A stretch of 64,000 nucleotides of DNA from Amycolatopsis balhimycina FH 1894 (GCF_000384295.1 NZ_KB913037.1:8309533-8373532), one strand, 5' to 3'. Shown: positions 50,748 to 61,485, counted from the first letter of the stretch. Notes: generated by a model from the letters alone, not told the origin. Program-made: numbers and translations.

Positions 50748-51455
50748 ATGAACGGGCACGACGAGGCGGCGGAGGGGGCGCTCCTGGCCCATCTCTCCGA
50801 AGACGATCGAGACTACCTGCTCGCCATGGGCACCCGTCGCCGGTTCCGCGCGAACGCCTTCGTGCTCATGGAGGGCGACCCGTCCGACCACGTCCACGTG
50901 CTGGTCTCCGGCTGGGTGCGGGTCTCCACGATCGTCGAAGACGGCCGCGAGGTGCTCTTCGGGCTGCGCGGTCCCGGCGAGGTGCTGGGCGACCTCGCGG
51001 CGATCAACGGCTGGGCGCGGACGGCGTCGTGCCGCGCGATCGAGCCGTGCACCACCGTTCAGCTGACCGGCGCCCAGTTCCTCGCCGTCCTGCGGACGCG
51101 GCCGGAAATTGCCATCGCGACGCTCAAGACCGTCGCCGCCCGGCTCCGCGCCGCCGAGTCCGCCCGGGTCGACTCGGCCGCCTTCGACGTCAGCCGGCGG
51201 GTCGCGGTGGTCCTCCTGCGGCTGGCCGAGGAACACGGGCGGCGCGTCCCGGAGGGCGTGGTCATCGAGGCCGCGCTCTCGCAGGCCGACATCGCCGCGC
51301 AGATCGGCGCCGCCCGGCGTACCGTCGCGCGGGCCCTGGCCGTGCTGCGGCAGCGGGGGATCGTCGAGACCGGTCGTCGCCGGATCCTCATCCGCCAGCT
51401 GCGCGTCCTTCGGGCCTTCGCCCGTTCTGAGCCAAACGGCACACAAGGCCCGTGA
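50748..51455 (+). CDS. Crp/Fnr family transcriptional regulator
   Basis: A 235-residue regulator with an N-terminal cyclic-nucleotide-binding fold (residues about 15-125: FRANAFVLMEGDPSDHVHVL, PGEVLGDLAAINGWARTASC) and a C-terminal winged helix (ALSQADIAAQIGAARRTVAR). The phosphate-binding cassette GEVLGDLAAINGWARTAS lacks the exact CRP FGExAL-RxAT form but keeps Gly, a short helix and the RTAS segment. An effector other than cAMP is possible. There is no Fe-S cysteine cluster. GGAGGGG precedes the ATG. It lies upstream of the peptide/cyclase-like cassette in the same orientation. Confidence 0.9.
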   Translation: MNGHDEAAEGALLAHLSEDDRDYLLAMGTRRRFRANAFVLMEGDPSDHVHVLVSGWVRVSTIVEDGREVLFGLRGPGEVLGDLAAINGWARTASCRAIEPCTTVQLTGAQFLAVLRTRPEIAIATLKTVAARLRAAESARVDSAAFDVSRRVAVVLLRLAEEHGRRVPEGVVIEAALSQADIAAQIGAARRTVARALAVLRQRGIVETGRRRILIRQLRVLRAFARSEPNGTQGP

Positions 51456-51737
51456 CAACAGGCATCTGACGGACGCCGCCACCCGGCGATTCTGGAGCCC
51501 GGCCGGAATTCACTCAGATGCCACCGGCCGGATTTCATTTTCGAAGCGAGGACGGGAAGTGCTTGCCGTGGACGTCATTGCGCCATTTCCACCCCGGTGA
51601 ATTCGGTCTTCGCCCCGTTCGTGACCGGTGCCGCCGGCGGGTTTCTTCGCGGTCACCGGAAACGCGGGCGAAACCTGCCGTGCCGGCGTTCACGGCCCCG
51701 CACTGCCCCCGGGTGCAGCGATGAGGAGGTGCGTGGG
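51456..51737 (+). other. Leader region of the small-peptide gene with long inverted repeat
   Basis: GGCATCTGA (51461-51469) pairs with TCAGATGCC (51514-51522), enclosing two CCGGCCGG elements and GC-rich inner stems; this starts six bases after the Crp-type stop. From about 51530 the sequence is noticeably less GC-rich. I see no convincing -35/-10 pair and no substantial gene; the region probably holds a terminator for the regulator and the promoter of the peptide gene. Confidence 0.35.
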
Positions 51738-51782
51738 ATGGAGAGCCACTCGATCTGGGCCCTGATCTTCGGGGCCAACTGA
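51738..51782 (+). CDS. 14-residue peptide gene with own ribosome site and terminator
   Basis: The open frame encodes MESHSIWALIFGAN. AGGAGG (51724-51729) is a strong ribosome site eight bases before the ATG. A 14-bp hairpin terminator begins 11 bases after the stop. The peptide has a polar N-terminus and a hydrophobic core IWALIF. No signal peptide or modification enzyme is adjacent. It could be a signalling peptide, a toxin-like membrane peptide or a leader peptide. I do not recognise a family. Context between a Crp-type regulator and a cyclase-like gene pair suggests a regulatory role, which is inference. Confidence 0.5.
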   Translation: MESHSIWALIFGAN

Positions 51783-51793
51783 CCGTGGTGAGA

Positions 51794-51830
51794 CCCGGCC
51801 GACCGGCTCGTGGGGGGCCGGCCGGCCGGG
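51794..51830 (+). terminator. Terminator of the peptide gene
   Basis: CCCGGCCGACCGGC pairs with GCCGGCCGGCCGGG, 13 of 14 positions, around a nine-base loop. It separates the peptide gene from the next gene pair, which has its own ribosome site at 51919-51927. Confidence 0.7.
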
Positions 51831-51931
51831 CATTCCGCGAATACGGGTGTCCCGCATCTGTCATCCCCGGCCGGAACTGCCACTGGTAATGTGAGCACCT
51901 CTTTCCGCCGACACGATCGGGAGGGGGTGGG

Positions 51932-52897
51932 ATGACGCGGGAGAACTCGTTCCCGTTCGTGCGCGAACTGAACGAACTGCGCCGCGGCCGCGGTCTCGAC
52001 GCGGCCGACCTGCACCAGCGGATCGGTCCCTGCCTGCAGGCGGCGTGCGGAATCGAAGACACCGACCAGCCCACCGCCGCCCGGCAGAAGCTCGTGCTGC
52101 GGCTCGCCGAGCTGTGCGGACGGCTGCCCGCCGACCTGCGGCTGGCCGCGCTGGCCGCGCTCGGCCTGCACGAAGAGGCCGCGGGCGAGTTCCTCGACCG
52201 GCGGATCTCGTGGCTGGCGAGCGCCCTGGACCGCGACCCGCGCACCGCGCGCCGCCGGATCGACCTGGCGTTCCGGCGGCTCGACGAGCTGCTCGGGGCG
52301 CCCGCGCCCAGCCGGGACAAGCACCCGCTGGCCGGCTGGTACGTCGAGTCGATGAAGGCCATGCTCCGGCTCGACCGCGAGCCGCCGGAACTGCAGGAGG
52401 AACGCCGGATCGTCGCGGAGGTCGACGAACTCGACGAGCTCGTCCTGTCCTTCAGCGTGCCGGCCGAGCCGGGCAGCGACCCGGTGCCGGACATCACCGC
52501 GGACGTCCTCTTCGGGGGCGAAATCGTCGAAGCGCGCCAGGTCTCGGCGAGCCACGCGCAGTTCGTCATGCGGCTGCCGAACCCGTTGCGGCTCGGCCAG
52601 CGCCACGAGTACGGCATCCGGTTCGCGCCGCGGCGCACGGCACTGCGGCCGTACTACGTCATGACGCCGTTGCGCCGCTGCGAGGAGTTCTCGGTCCGGG
52701 TCCGGTTCGATCGCGCCGGCCCGCCGTCGCGGGTGTGGCGGCTCAACGGCGTCCCCGGACGGGTGATCGACGACGGCGTCGACTCGGGCGACGCGCTGAC
52801 CGTCAACCGGGTCGGCGAGGTGGGGCTCGAGTTCCACGACCTGCACCAGGGACTGAGCTACGGCCTCCAGTGGTCGTTCGACTCCCGGGAGGAGTGA
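51932..52897 (+). CDS. Unrecognised two-domain protein of the Crp/peptide/cyclase-like cassette
   Basis: A 321-residue protein I cannot assign to a named family. Residues about 1-120 are helical, with FVRELNELRRGRGL, a GPCLQAACGIEDTDQPTAAR loop and RRISWLASALDRDPRTARRR. This looks like the N-terminal module of actinobacterial signalling or conflict-system proteins. Residues about 130-321 are rich in beta strands and have no catalytic motif I can see. There is no signal peptide or membrane helix. The ATG has a GGGAGGGGG ribosome site. The next gene follows after six bases, so the two products likely work together. Confidence 0.7.
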   Translation: MTRENSFPFVRELNELRRGRGLDAADLHQRIGPCLQAACGIEDTDQPTAARQKLVLRLAELCGRLPADLRLAALAALGLHEEAAGEFLDRRISWLASALDRDPRTARRRIDLAFRRLDELLGAPAPSRDKHPLAGWYVESMKAMLRLDREPPELQEERRIVAEVDELDELVLSFSVPAEPGSDPVPDITADVLFGGEIVEARQVSASHAQFVMRLPNPLRLGQRHEYGIRFAPRRTALRPYYVMTPLRRCEEFSVRVRFDRAGPPSRVWRLNGVPGRVIDDGVDSGDALTVNRVGEVGLEFHDLHQGLSYGLQWSFDSREE

Positions 52898-52903
52898 GGC
52901 GCC

Positions 52904-53515
52904 GTGCGCACCGTCCCGGTGGCCGCGACCGTCGTCCGGATCGGGATCGTCGCGCCGAGCCGCGGCCGCACCGCCCGCGCGGTGCACCTCGGGGTCACCC
53001 TGGACGCGGTGCTGGACGAGGTGTTCGAGCACGTCCCGGTGCCCTACCGCACCCCGACGTGGTACCGCAGGCCCGAGGGTGACAACACGACGCTGGTCAT
53101 CCCGCCGACGGTGCCGCGGCGATGGGTCGCGACGGCGCTCGTCGCACTGCTGGACGACGCGCTGGGCCGCCGCAACCGCCACCTCAACGAGTTCGGCAGG
53201 CTGCGGCTGAGGCTGGCGGCCGACCACGGCGACGTCGTGCTGCGGCCGCCGTACTTCGGCGGCGCCGCGGTGGCCCTGTCGGTGTGGTTGTGCGATTCCG
53301 AAGCGCTGAAGGCGGCGTTGACGGCGTCGCCGGAGGCGGACCAGCTGCTGATCGTCTCCGACCGGTTCCACGCCGCCGTGGCCGGCGACCTGGACCCCGC
53401 GGCCTTCCGGCGGGTCGTCGTCCTGGCCGGCGGCGAGCGCGAAATCGCCTGGCTGGCGGTAAGCCCGGATACTGGGACGCGGAATACCGGCGCGGACGGC
53501 GGGTTGGCACCTTAG
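52904..53515 (+). CDS. Degenerate nucleotide-cyclase-like protein
   Basis: A 203-residue protein. Its core resembles the class III cyclase-like domain of many actinobacterial signalling proteins: EGDNTTLVIPP, VALLDDALGRRNRHL, RLRLRLAADHGDVVL, FGGAAVALSVWLCDSEAL and LLIVSDRFHAAV. The first metal-binding Asp motif (usually DIxGF) is replaced by the VVRIGIVAPS segment, and GDG reads GDN, so cyclase activity is doubtful. It may bind a nucleotide or act as a scaffold. The start GTG lies six bases after the preceding stop. A Crp-type sensor gene upstream makes a nucleotide-related pathway attractive but unproven. Confidence 0.6.
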   Translation: MRTVPVAATVVRIGIVAPSRGRTARAVHLGVTLDAVLDEVFEHVPVPYRTPTWYRRPEGDNTTLVIPPTVPRRWVATALVALLDDALGRRNRHLNEFGRLRLRLAADHGDVVLRPPYFGGAAVALSVWLCDSEALKAALTASPEADQLLIVSDRFHAAVAGDLDPAAFRRVVVLAGGEREIAWLAVSPDTGTRNTGADGGLAP

Positions 53516-53535
53516 CCGACGGAAAGGGGCCCGCG

Positions 53536-54318
53536 ATGAGCACGTTCACGCAGGAGTGGCAGGACTGGAAGACCCGGCGAGAGGCCGATCTGGCCGAGCC
53601 GCACGGCTGGCTGGCGCTGGTGTCGCTGGACTGGCTGACCGACTCGCCCCGCGAGTACCCCGGCATTCCCGGCCGCTGGTGGCAGGACGCGGACGCGGCG
53701 TACGTCGACCCGGCCGGCGCCTCGCTGGCGCACGAGGGACAGGCGATCACGGAGGTCCGGCGGTTCGAGCTGGTCAACAGCGGCGCGGGCACCCGGGTAC
53801 TGGCCGGCGACGTCGAGATCGAGGTGGCCCGCCGCTCGGGGTACCTGATCCGAGTCCACGACCCGAAGGCCGAGGTGCTGCGGGCTTTCCACGGCGTCCC
53901 GGCGTACGAACCCTCGCCGTCCTGGGTGCTGAGTGGACGGTTCGAGCCCTTCGCTTCGCCGCGGCCCACGACGGTGGGTGCGGTGGTGGAGGGTCTCAGC
54001 CACGTCTACACGGCACCGGGCGTCGTCCACTTCTCCCACGACGGAGTGACGCATTCGCTGACCGCGTTCAACGGCCGGGACGGCGGGCTCAGCATCCTGT
54101 TCACGGACGAGACGAGCGGGGACACGACGTACGCGGCCAACCGGTCGCTGCCGGTGGGCGCGCCCGCGCCGGACGGGTCGGTGACCTTGGACTTCAACCG
54201 TGCCACCAACTTGCCCTGCGCGTTCACCGGCTTCGCGACGTGCCCGCTGCCGCCGGCGGGCAACCACCTGCCGTTCGCGGTCGAAGCGGGGGAGAAGACG
54301 CCGTACGAGCGCGGGTGA
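53536..54318 (+). CDS. DUF1684 family protein
   Basis: A 260-residue cytoplasmic protein. Family features visible are WQDWKTRREADLAEPHGWLALVSLDWL at positions about 8-34, DFNRATNLPCAFT and the closing CPLPPAGNHLPFAVEAGEK. DUF1684 proteins are widespread with no established function. They contain a conserved NxPCAFT/CPxPxxxNxLPxxVxAGE block, which is intact here. GGAAAGGGG serves as ribosome site; the gene begins 20 bases after the cyclase-like gene and could be read through from it. Confidence 0.88.
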   Translation: MSTFTQEWQDWKTRREADLAEPHGWLALVSLDWLTDSPREYPGIPGRWWQDADAAYVDPAGASLAHEGQAITEVRRFELVNSGAGTRVLAGDVEIEVARRSGYLIRVHDPKAEVLRAFHGVPAYEPSPSWVLSGRFEPFASPRPTTVGAVVEGLSHVYTAPGVVHFSHDGVTHSLTAFNGRDGGLSILFTDETSGDTTYAANRSLPVGAPAPDGSVTLDFNRATNLPCAFTGFATCPLPPAGNHLPFAVEAGEKTPYERG

Positions 54319-54359
54319 CCCGCCGGGCCACCCGCGCCGGTCCTTCAGTGGCGGCTTCC

Positions 54360-54845
54360 TCAGTGGGCGACGTCGATGACGACCCGGTTGGGCGCGGTGA
54401 GCGTGAAGACGTTCACCGCGGTCCGCGTCCGCACCCCGATCCCGATCGAGGTGTGCGCCTCGAAGTCCCCGGTGAGGGCGACGGCCATGACGTTGGCGAG
54501 GTTCCGGGTCCGGAACTTCTGCGGCCCGGTGTAGGTGGGGTTCCCGTTCGCGTCGTGCGCGACGAGGGCGAACGCGGAGACGTTGATGAAGTACTCCCCG
54601 GTGAGCCACACGATCTCGCCGCTCGGGTCGGCGGTGAGCTCGTCGACGAGCTGGTAGCTGAGGGTCCCGGGCACGGTCCCGGCGGACAGGTCGAGCACGA
54701 TCCGGTCGAACCCGGGGTTGAGCCCGGTCCGGATGTTCGTCAGGGCGGGCGTGGTGGCGACGGCCTGCGCCGGCGCCGCGGCGACCAGCGTCCCGGCGAG
54801 CAGCAGCAGGACGGCGACGAGCGCGCGTCCGAGGGTCTTGGACAT
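54360..54845 (-). CDS. Secreted AMIN-like domain protein
   Basis: A 161-residue exported protein. The signal peptide covers MSKTLGRALVAVLLLLAGTL and ends after AAAPAQA. The mature part has one AMIN-like beta domain: LTNIRTGLNPGFDRIVLDL, VSAFALVAHDANG, FRTRNLANVMAVALTGDFE and RVVIDVAH. Such domains may bind cell-wall glycans or ligands on the surface. AGGAGG precedes the ATG at 54845. Earlier in-frame starts would bury the signal peptide and were rejected. Confidence 0.85.
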   Translation of the reverse strand: MSKTLGRALVAVLLLLAGTLVAAAPAQAVATTPALTNIRTGLNPGFDRIVLDLSAGTVPGTLSYQLVDELTADPSGEIVWLTGEYFINVSAFALVAHDANGNPTYTGPQKFRTRNLANVMAVALTGDFEAHTSIGIGVRTRTAVNVFTLTAPNRVVIDVAH

Positions 54846-54928
54846 GGTGGGCCTCCTGGCGGAGCGAACCGGTGGAAGTCCCAGCGCTGGGTATGCGGGG
54901 GACGTCCGGTTCGTCCGGTGCGTTGCCC

Positions 54929-54951
54929 TGAGGTGGGGCTTTGACACCTCA
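54929..54951. repeat. Inverted repeat upstream of the AMIN-like gene
   Basis: TGAGGTG and CACCTCA form seven pairs around a nine-base loop, about 85 bases upstream of the AMIN-like ATG and 92 bases from the MBL-gene stop. It could terminate the MBL gene or bind a regulator of the AMIN-like gene. Confidence 0.3.
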
Positions 54952-55042
54952 AGCGTTACCCGGCTGCTCCGGACGGGGTTCGCGCGCCCGCCTCGACCCG
55001 GGCCCGCGGGTCTCGGCGGCCCCGTTCGGGTACGTCGTCAGC

Positions 55043-55720
55043 TCACCAGCCGCGCTCGCGCCACTCCTTCAGGTTCGGCCGTTGGGCGCCCAGCGTCGAA
55101 TCGTCGCCGTGGCCCGGGTAGAACCACGTCTCGTCCGGCAGCTCGGCGAAGATCCGCGATTCGACGTCGTCGAGCAACGACGTGAAGTTCTCCGGCGAAG
55201 CGGTCTTCCCCACCCCGCCCGGGAACAGCGAATCCCCGGTGAACAGGTGCGGGATCCCGGCCGGATCGCGGTACAGCAGCGCGATCGATCCCGGCGTGTG
55301 CCCCCGCAGGTGAATGACGGAAAGGGTGACCCGGCCCACCGAAAGCGTGCCCCCTTGCTCCACCAGGAAGTCCGGCGGCACCGGCAGCGGTGAAGCGTCC
55401 AGCGGGTGGGCCGCGGTGTTCGCGCCGTTCGCGCCGGCCACCGCGCCCAGTGCCTGCCAGTGGTCCTGGTGCTGGTGCGTCGTGACGACCGTCTTCAACG
55501 AAGGCCGGTCCGGGCCGTGGCCGATCAGGTCGGAGATGCGGTCCGGGTCGTTCGCCGCGTCGACGAGCAGGGCCTCGTTCGACTCCCGGCACACCAGCAG
55601 GTACGTGTTGTTGTCCATCGGGCCGACGGACAGCTTGGTGATGGTCAGCGCTTCCAGCGTCCGCCGGGTGGCGTCGCCGCCCGGGTCGACGTGCCCGGTG
55701 TAGGTCTCCACGATGTTCAC
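55043..55720 (-). CDS. MBL-fold metallo-hydrolase (glyoxalase II-like)
   Basis: A 225-residue metallo-beta-lactamase-fold hydrolase. Zinc ligands are in TTHQHQDHWQ, LRGHTPGSIAL, FTGDSLFPGG and WFYPGHGDDS. The layout fits the hydroxyacylglutathione-hydrolase-like branch, which in actinobacteria probably acts on mycothiol or other thioesters. The GTG at 55720 is preceded by TACCGT ending seven bases upstream, so the mRNA is probably leaderless; earlier in-frame starts lack support. Confidence 0.9.
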   Translation of the reverse strand: MNIVETYTGHVDPGGDATRRTLEALTITKLSVGPMDNNTYLLVCRESNEALLVDAANDPDRISDLIGHGPDRPSLKTVVTTHQHQDHWQALGAVAGANGANTAAHPLDASPLPVPPDFLVEQGGTLSVGRVTLSVIHLRGHTPGSIALLYRDPAGIPHLFTGDSLFPGGVGKTASPENFTSLLDDVESRIFAELPDETWFYPGHGDDSTLGAQRPNLKEWRERGW

Positions 55721-55828
55721 CGTGCACACGGTAGTCGTTTCGTCCCAAGCGGTTCCACCCGCACAGGCGCCCGGCCGGCTCGCCACGTAGGCTTCCGGGC
55801 GACCCCGCCAGCCGACCCCAGGACGACC

Positions 55829-57034
55829 GTGCCCACCTCGCCGACGCCGCGCCGGATCAGCTGGGACCTCCTCCGCGTCGTCGCCGTCTTCGCGGTGATT
55901 CTCGGGCACGTCACGCACCAGGGCGCCCTGCTGCACCCGGAACTCACGGGGTACCCCGTAAGGGTGACAGCGCAGTTCGGCGCGGCGATCCTGCTCGTCA
56001 TCTCCGCGTTCTTCGTGTGCGCGAGCCTCCGCAAGGGGCACCCGCGCCGGTGGCTGTGGAACCGCGTCGCGCGGCTCGTGCCCGCCTACCTCGTCGCCGT
56101 CCTCGTGACCTACGTCGTGACGCGGTGGGCGGCCATCTCCTTCAGCGGCCTGCCCTACCCGCCCGGCGTCACCGGCTTCCTCTTCGGCGTGCCGGCTGGC
56201 CCGCCGGCGAACCCCTCGCCGTGGTACATCCCGAGCGGGCTGGACCTGGTCACCAACCTCGGCATGGTGCAGGAGTGGGGCATCCGCTCGGACGCGTTCT
56301 ACTACCTCGACGGCTCCTACTGGACGCTGCCGGTGCAGCTGATGGCGTTCACCGGCGCGGCCCTGCTGTGGCCGCGGTCGTGGCGCACCCACCGGCTGAC
56401 CGTCGCCCTGCTGTGGGCGCTGATCCTGGTTCCGCTCGTGCTCCGGTTCCTCGTCTTCGCGCCGGGGACGGCGAGCCCGGTCGTCGAGACGTTCTACTAC
56501 GGCCTGGGCCTGCACCGGCTGCACGTCTTCGCCATCGGCGCCGCCGTCTGGCTGTGGTCGCGGCGGCGGCTCGCGCACTGGCACGCCGCGCTCTTCGTCG
56601 TCGCCGGGGTCGCCGCCCAGGACCTGCAGGTGTTCCCGCTGCACCGGGCACTGCCGCAGGACGCCGCGCGCTGGCCGTCGACGATCGGGTTCGCCGTGCT
56701 GCTCCTGCTGGTCTGCCTGGCCGCCCGCGGCCCGGACTGGCGGTTCCCCGGGCCGGCCAGGATCGCCCCGGCCGTCACCTGGCTCGCGGGCATCTCGTAT
56801 GGTCTTTATCTGGTGCACCAGGAACTGGGTTACATCCTGGCCCGCGCGCTGCTCGACCTCGGCCTCCCCGGCTGGCTGCGGCTCCCCGTGGTCATCGGCG
56901 CCGCGGTGCTGGCCGGCTGGGCGGTCACCGCGGGGGTCGAACGCCCGGCCCACCGGTGGCTCACCACCCGACGGAAGCCGGAAAAACCGCAGGTCAGAGA
57001 CGCGGAATCAGTTTCTGTCGGTGGTGGCTCGTAG
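55829..57034 (+). CDS. Membrane acyltransferase (acyltransferase 3 family)
   Basis: A 401-residue protein with about ten membrane helices. The N-terminus RRISWDLLRVVAVFAVILGH contains the family Arg and His (ILGHVTH), and SYWTLPVQLMAF and ISYGLYLVHQELGY are further family blocks. Such enzymes O-acylate sugars, lipids or antibiotics at the membrane. The substrate is unknown. Its last codons contain the uvrA promoter: the TAG stop is part of the uvrA -10 hexamer. GTG 55829 was chosen for the Arg/His spacing to the first helix. Confidence 0.88.
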   Translation: MPTSPTPRRISWDLLRVVAVFAVILGHVTHQGALLHPELTGYPVRVTAQFGAAILLVISAFFVCASLRKGHPRRWLWNRVARLVPAYLVAVLVTYVVTRWAAISFSGLPYPPGVTGFLFGVPAGPPANPSPWYIPSGLDLVTNLGMVQEWGIRSDAFYYLDGSYWTLPVQLMAFTGAALLWPRSWRTHRLTVALLWALILVPLVLRFLVFAPGTASPVVETFYYGLGLHRLHVFAIGAAVWLWSRRRLAHWHAALFVVAGVAAQDLQVFPLHRALPQDAARWPSTIGFAVLLLLVCLAARGPDWRFPGPARIAPAVTWLAGISYGLYLVHQELGYILARALLDLGLPGWLRLPVVIGAAVLAGWAVTAGVERPAHRWLTTRRKPEKPQVRDAESVSVGGGS

Positions 57035-57037
57035 CAT
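57015..57037 (+). promoter_or_regulatory. RecA-NDp (PafBC-type) DNA-damage promoter of uvrA
   Basis: CTGTCGGTG (57015-57023), an exact 8-base spacer and TAGCAT (57032-57037). It differs from tTGTCRGTG-N8-TAnnnT only at the first, weakly conserved base. The -10 overlaps the acyltransferase stop codon. Transcription would start near 57044, leaving a leader of about 88 bases before uvrA. Confidence 0.75.
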
Positions 57038-57131
57038 GGACGCGGCCACCCGTGCAGCCGGCTTGAGACAGCACAGACCGGGTCGGCGACCGCAGCGGAA
57101 TGACTTGAGAATGACCTGAGAGGACCCTGGC

Positions 57132-59993
<2,862 letters not shown>

Positions 59994-59998
59994 CAAGT

Positions 59999-60049
59999 CC
60001 GTGAAGGCCACCTTGAGGAACTTCAAGTTCCTCAAGGTGGCCTTCACGG
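59999..60049. terminator. 51-base intergenic hairpin, 23-bp perfect stem (copy 2 of related pair)
   Basis: The arms are 59999-60021 and 60027-60049 with a five-base loop. It starts five bases after the uvrA stop. The stop codon of the convergent lipoprotein gene (60044-60046) lies inside the right arm. See the hairpin at 46450-46500 for the related copy. Confidence 0.8.
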
Positions 60050-60601
60050 CTTTGAAGCCGGGCCGGTGGTCTGGTGGACCACCGGGGAGAGCGGGCCGTA
60101 GTACAGCGTCCGGAGCCGGAAGGCCGATTTCTCCTCGCCGGGGAGCAGTGGGAGCGCGCAGGTCGTCACGTTCGGATCGGTCACCTCCACCGGGTCGAAG
60201 TCCGGCGCGCCCGGGCGGCGGATCTCCAGGAGGAACCCGGCTTCGTCCGGCGAGCGGTCGGCCCACGTGAACGTCACGGTGTCGCCGGAGGCCACCGCGC
60301 GCAGCTCCGTCGAGACCGGACCGGTGTACGGCTGCACCCGGTAGTAGAACGGCGTCTCCGGGATCAGGTCCGGGTGGTGGTAGCTCGTCGTGTGCGGGGG
60401 CAGGAACCGCAGCGTCGTCCAGGGGCCGGCCGGGTCGTTGGCGTAGTCGACGCGGTGGCCGGCCTCCTTGTCCGGCCAGTCGTCCGGCCAGCTGAGCACC
60501 ACGTCCGTGGGCGATGTAAGGGTTGCGGTGAAGGACGGCTGGGGTGCCGTGGCACAGCCCGCGACCAGCAGCGCGACGAGCACGAGGGGTTTCGCGGACA
60601 C
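60044..60601 (-). CDS. Lipoprotein with two fibronectin type III-like domains
   Basis: A 185-residue lipoprotein. The signal MSAKPLVLVALLVAGCATAP contains a lipobox LVAGC. The mature part has two beta-sandwich repeats of fibronectin type III pattern: TDVVLSWPDDWPDKEAGHRVDY through FYYRVQPY, in positions about 35-100, then GDTVTFTWADRSPDEAGFLLEI. It should be anchored to the outer face of the membrane; its partner is unknown. GTG 60601 has a GGGAGG ribosome site. Confidence 0.82.
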   Translation of the reverse strand: MSAKPLVLVALLVAGCATAPQPSFTATLTSPTDVVLSWPDDWPDKEAGHRVDYANDPAGPWTTLRFLPPHTTSYHHPDLIPETPFYYRVQPYTGPVSTELRAVASGDTVTFTWADRSPDEAGFLLEIRRPGAPDFDPVEVTDPNVTTCALPLLPGEEKSAFRLRTLYYGPLSPVVHQTTGPASKP

Positions 60602-60740
60602 GACGGCCTCCCGGACGGGCGGAGGCGGCGGGGCGAACGTGATCAGCTTAGGAACGCGCCCGCACGGCGACAAGATCGTGCCGATCACCGGGACACACCA
60701 ATCCGATGGCGAAGCGGCACCGAACCGCGCGAAACCGGGC

Positions 60741-60768
60741 TGAACCGTTTCGCGCGGGCAGCCGTGTT
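60741..60768 (+). promoter_or_regulatory. SigL-like ECF promoter of the COG4315 lipoprotein gene
   Basis: TGAACC (60741-60746), a 16-base spacer and CGTGTT (60763-60768). This resembles the M. tuberculosis SigL consensus TGAACC-N15-18-CGTgtc as I recall it. The gene for a SigL-like sigma factor lies directly downstream of the target gene. Confidence 0.6.
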
Positions 60769-60824
60769 CTGAGGTGTCGAGGTCCGCCGGACGGCGGTGC
60801 CGCCCTCACCGAGGAGAGAACGTC

Positions 60825-61340
60825 ATGAACCGTATTGGGCCGGTCGTCGCCAGCGCCGTCGCGCTGGTCGCCGTCGCCACGTTGTCGGCCTGCAGTGACA
60901 TGGCCGACGGCGCCCAGGGGCCGCAACACGGCCAGCCGGGGCACAAGATGCTCCAGGTCGGCACGGTCAACGGCGTCGGCGCGGTGGTCACCGACGCCGA
61001 CGGCAAGACGCTCTACCGGTTCGACAAGGACCTCTCCCAGCCGCCGGCCTCCAACTGCGACGGAGAGTGTGCGACGAAGTGGCCGCCGATGGTCGCCGGG
61101 GTGGCGACGCCGATGCTCAAGGGCATCCAGGACACCCAGGTCGGCACGGTGACGCGCAAGGACGGCACCAAGCAGATCACGCTCAACGGCTGGCCGCTGT
61201 ACGAGTTCTCCGGCGACCAGGCGGCCGGCGACATGAACGGCCAGGGCGCCAACGGCACCTGGTTCGCCGTGGCGCCCGACGGCAGCAAGATCACCGCGGG
61301 TAAGCAGGGCGGCCCCGCGGCCGGCGGCTCCGGGTACTGA
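60825..61340 (+). CDS. COG4315 secreted-repeat lipoprotein
   Basis: A 171-residue lipoprotein. The signal ends in the lipobox TLSAC and is followed by a linker and two repeats of the Lipoprotein_15/COG4315 type: GAVVTDADGKTLYRFDKD with CATKWPPM, and TKQITLNGWPLYEFSGD. Family members are secreted proteins of unknown function, often encoded beside ECF sigma factors. A GAGGAGAG ribosome site precedes the ATG. The promoter at 60741 suggests that it belongs to the regulon of the sigma factor encoded next to it. Confidence 0.9.
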   Translation: MNRIGPVVASAVALVAVATLSACSDMADGAQGPQHGQPGHKMLQVGTVNGVGAVVTDADGKTLYRFDKDLSQPPASNCDGECATKWPPMVAGVATPMLKGIQDTQVGTVTRKDGTKQITLNGWPLYEFSGDQAAGDMNGQGANGTWFAVAPDGSKITAGKQGGPAAGGSGY

Positions 61341-61485
61341 TCACCGACGGTTTTCCGGGCAAACGAGGAAGGACGGGCAGCCGATGAACACCATGGTCGC
61401 GCTGCGCTCGACGCACGCACCGCAGGTGGACCTGAGGGTTGCACTACTGTCCTCGACGACTCAGAACACCGTCGGGAGGACGAGG

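Noticed and set aside
51559..51600. A second tiny open frame (MLAVDVIAPFPPR) upstream of the 14-residue peptide gene
   Set aside because: Only a weak purine stretch precedes its GTG and no terminator follows; it may be chance.
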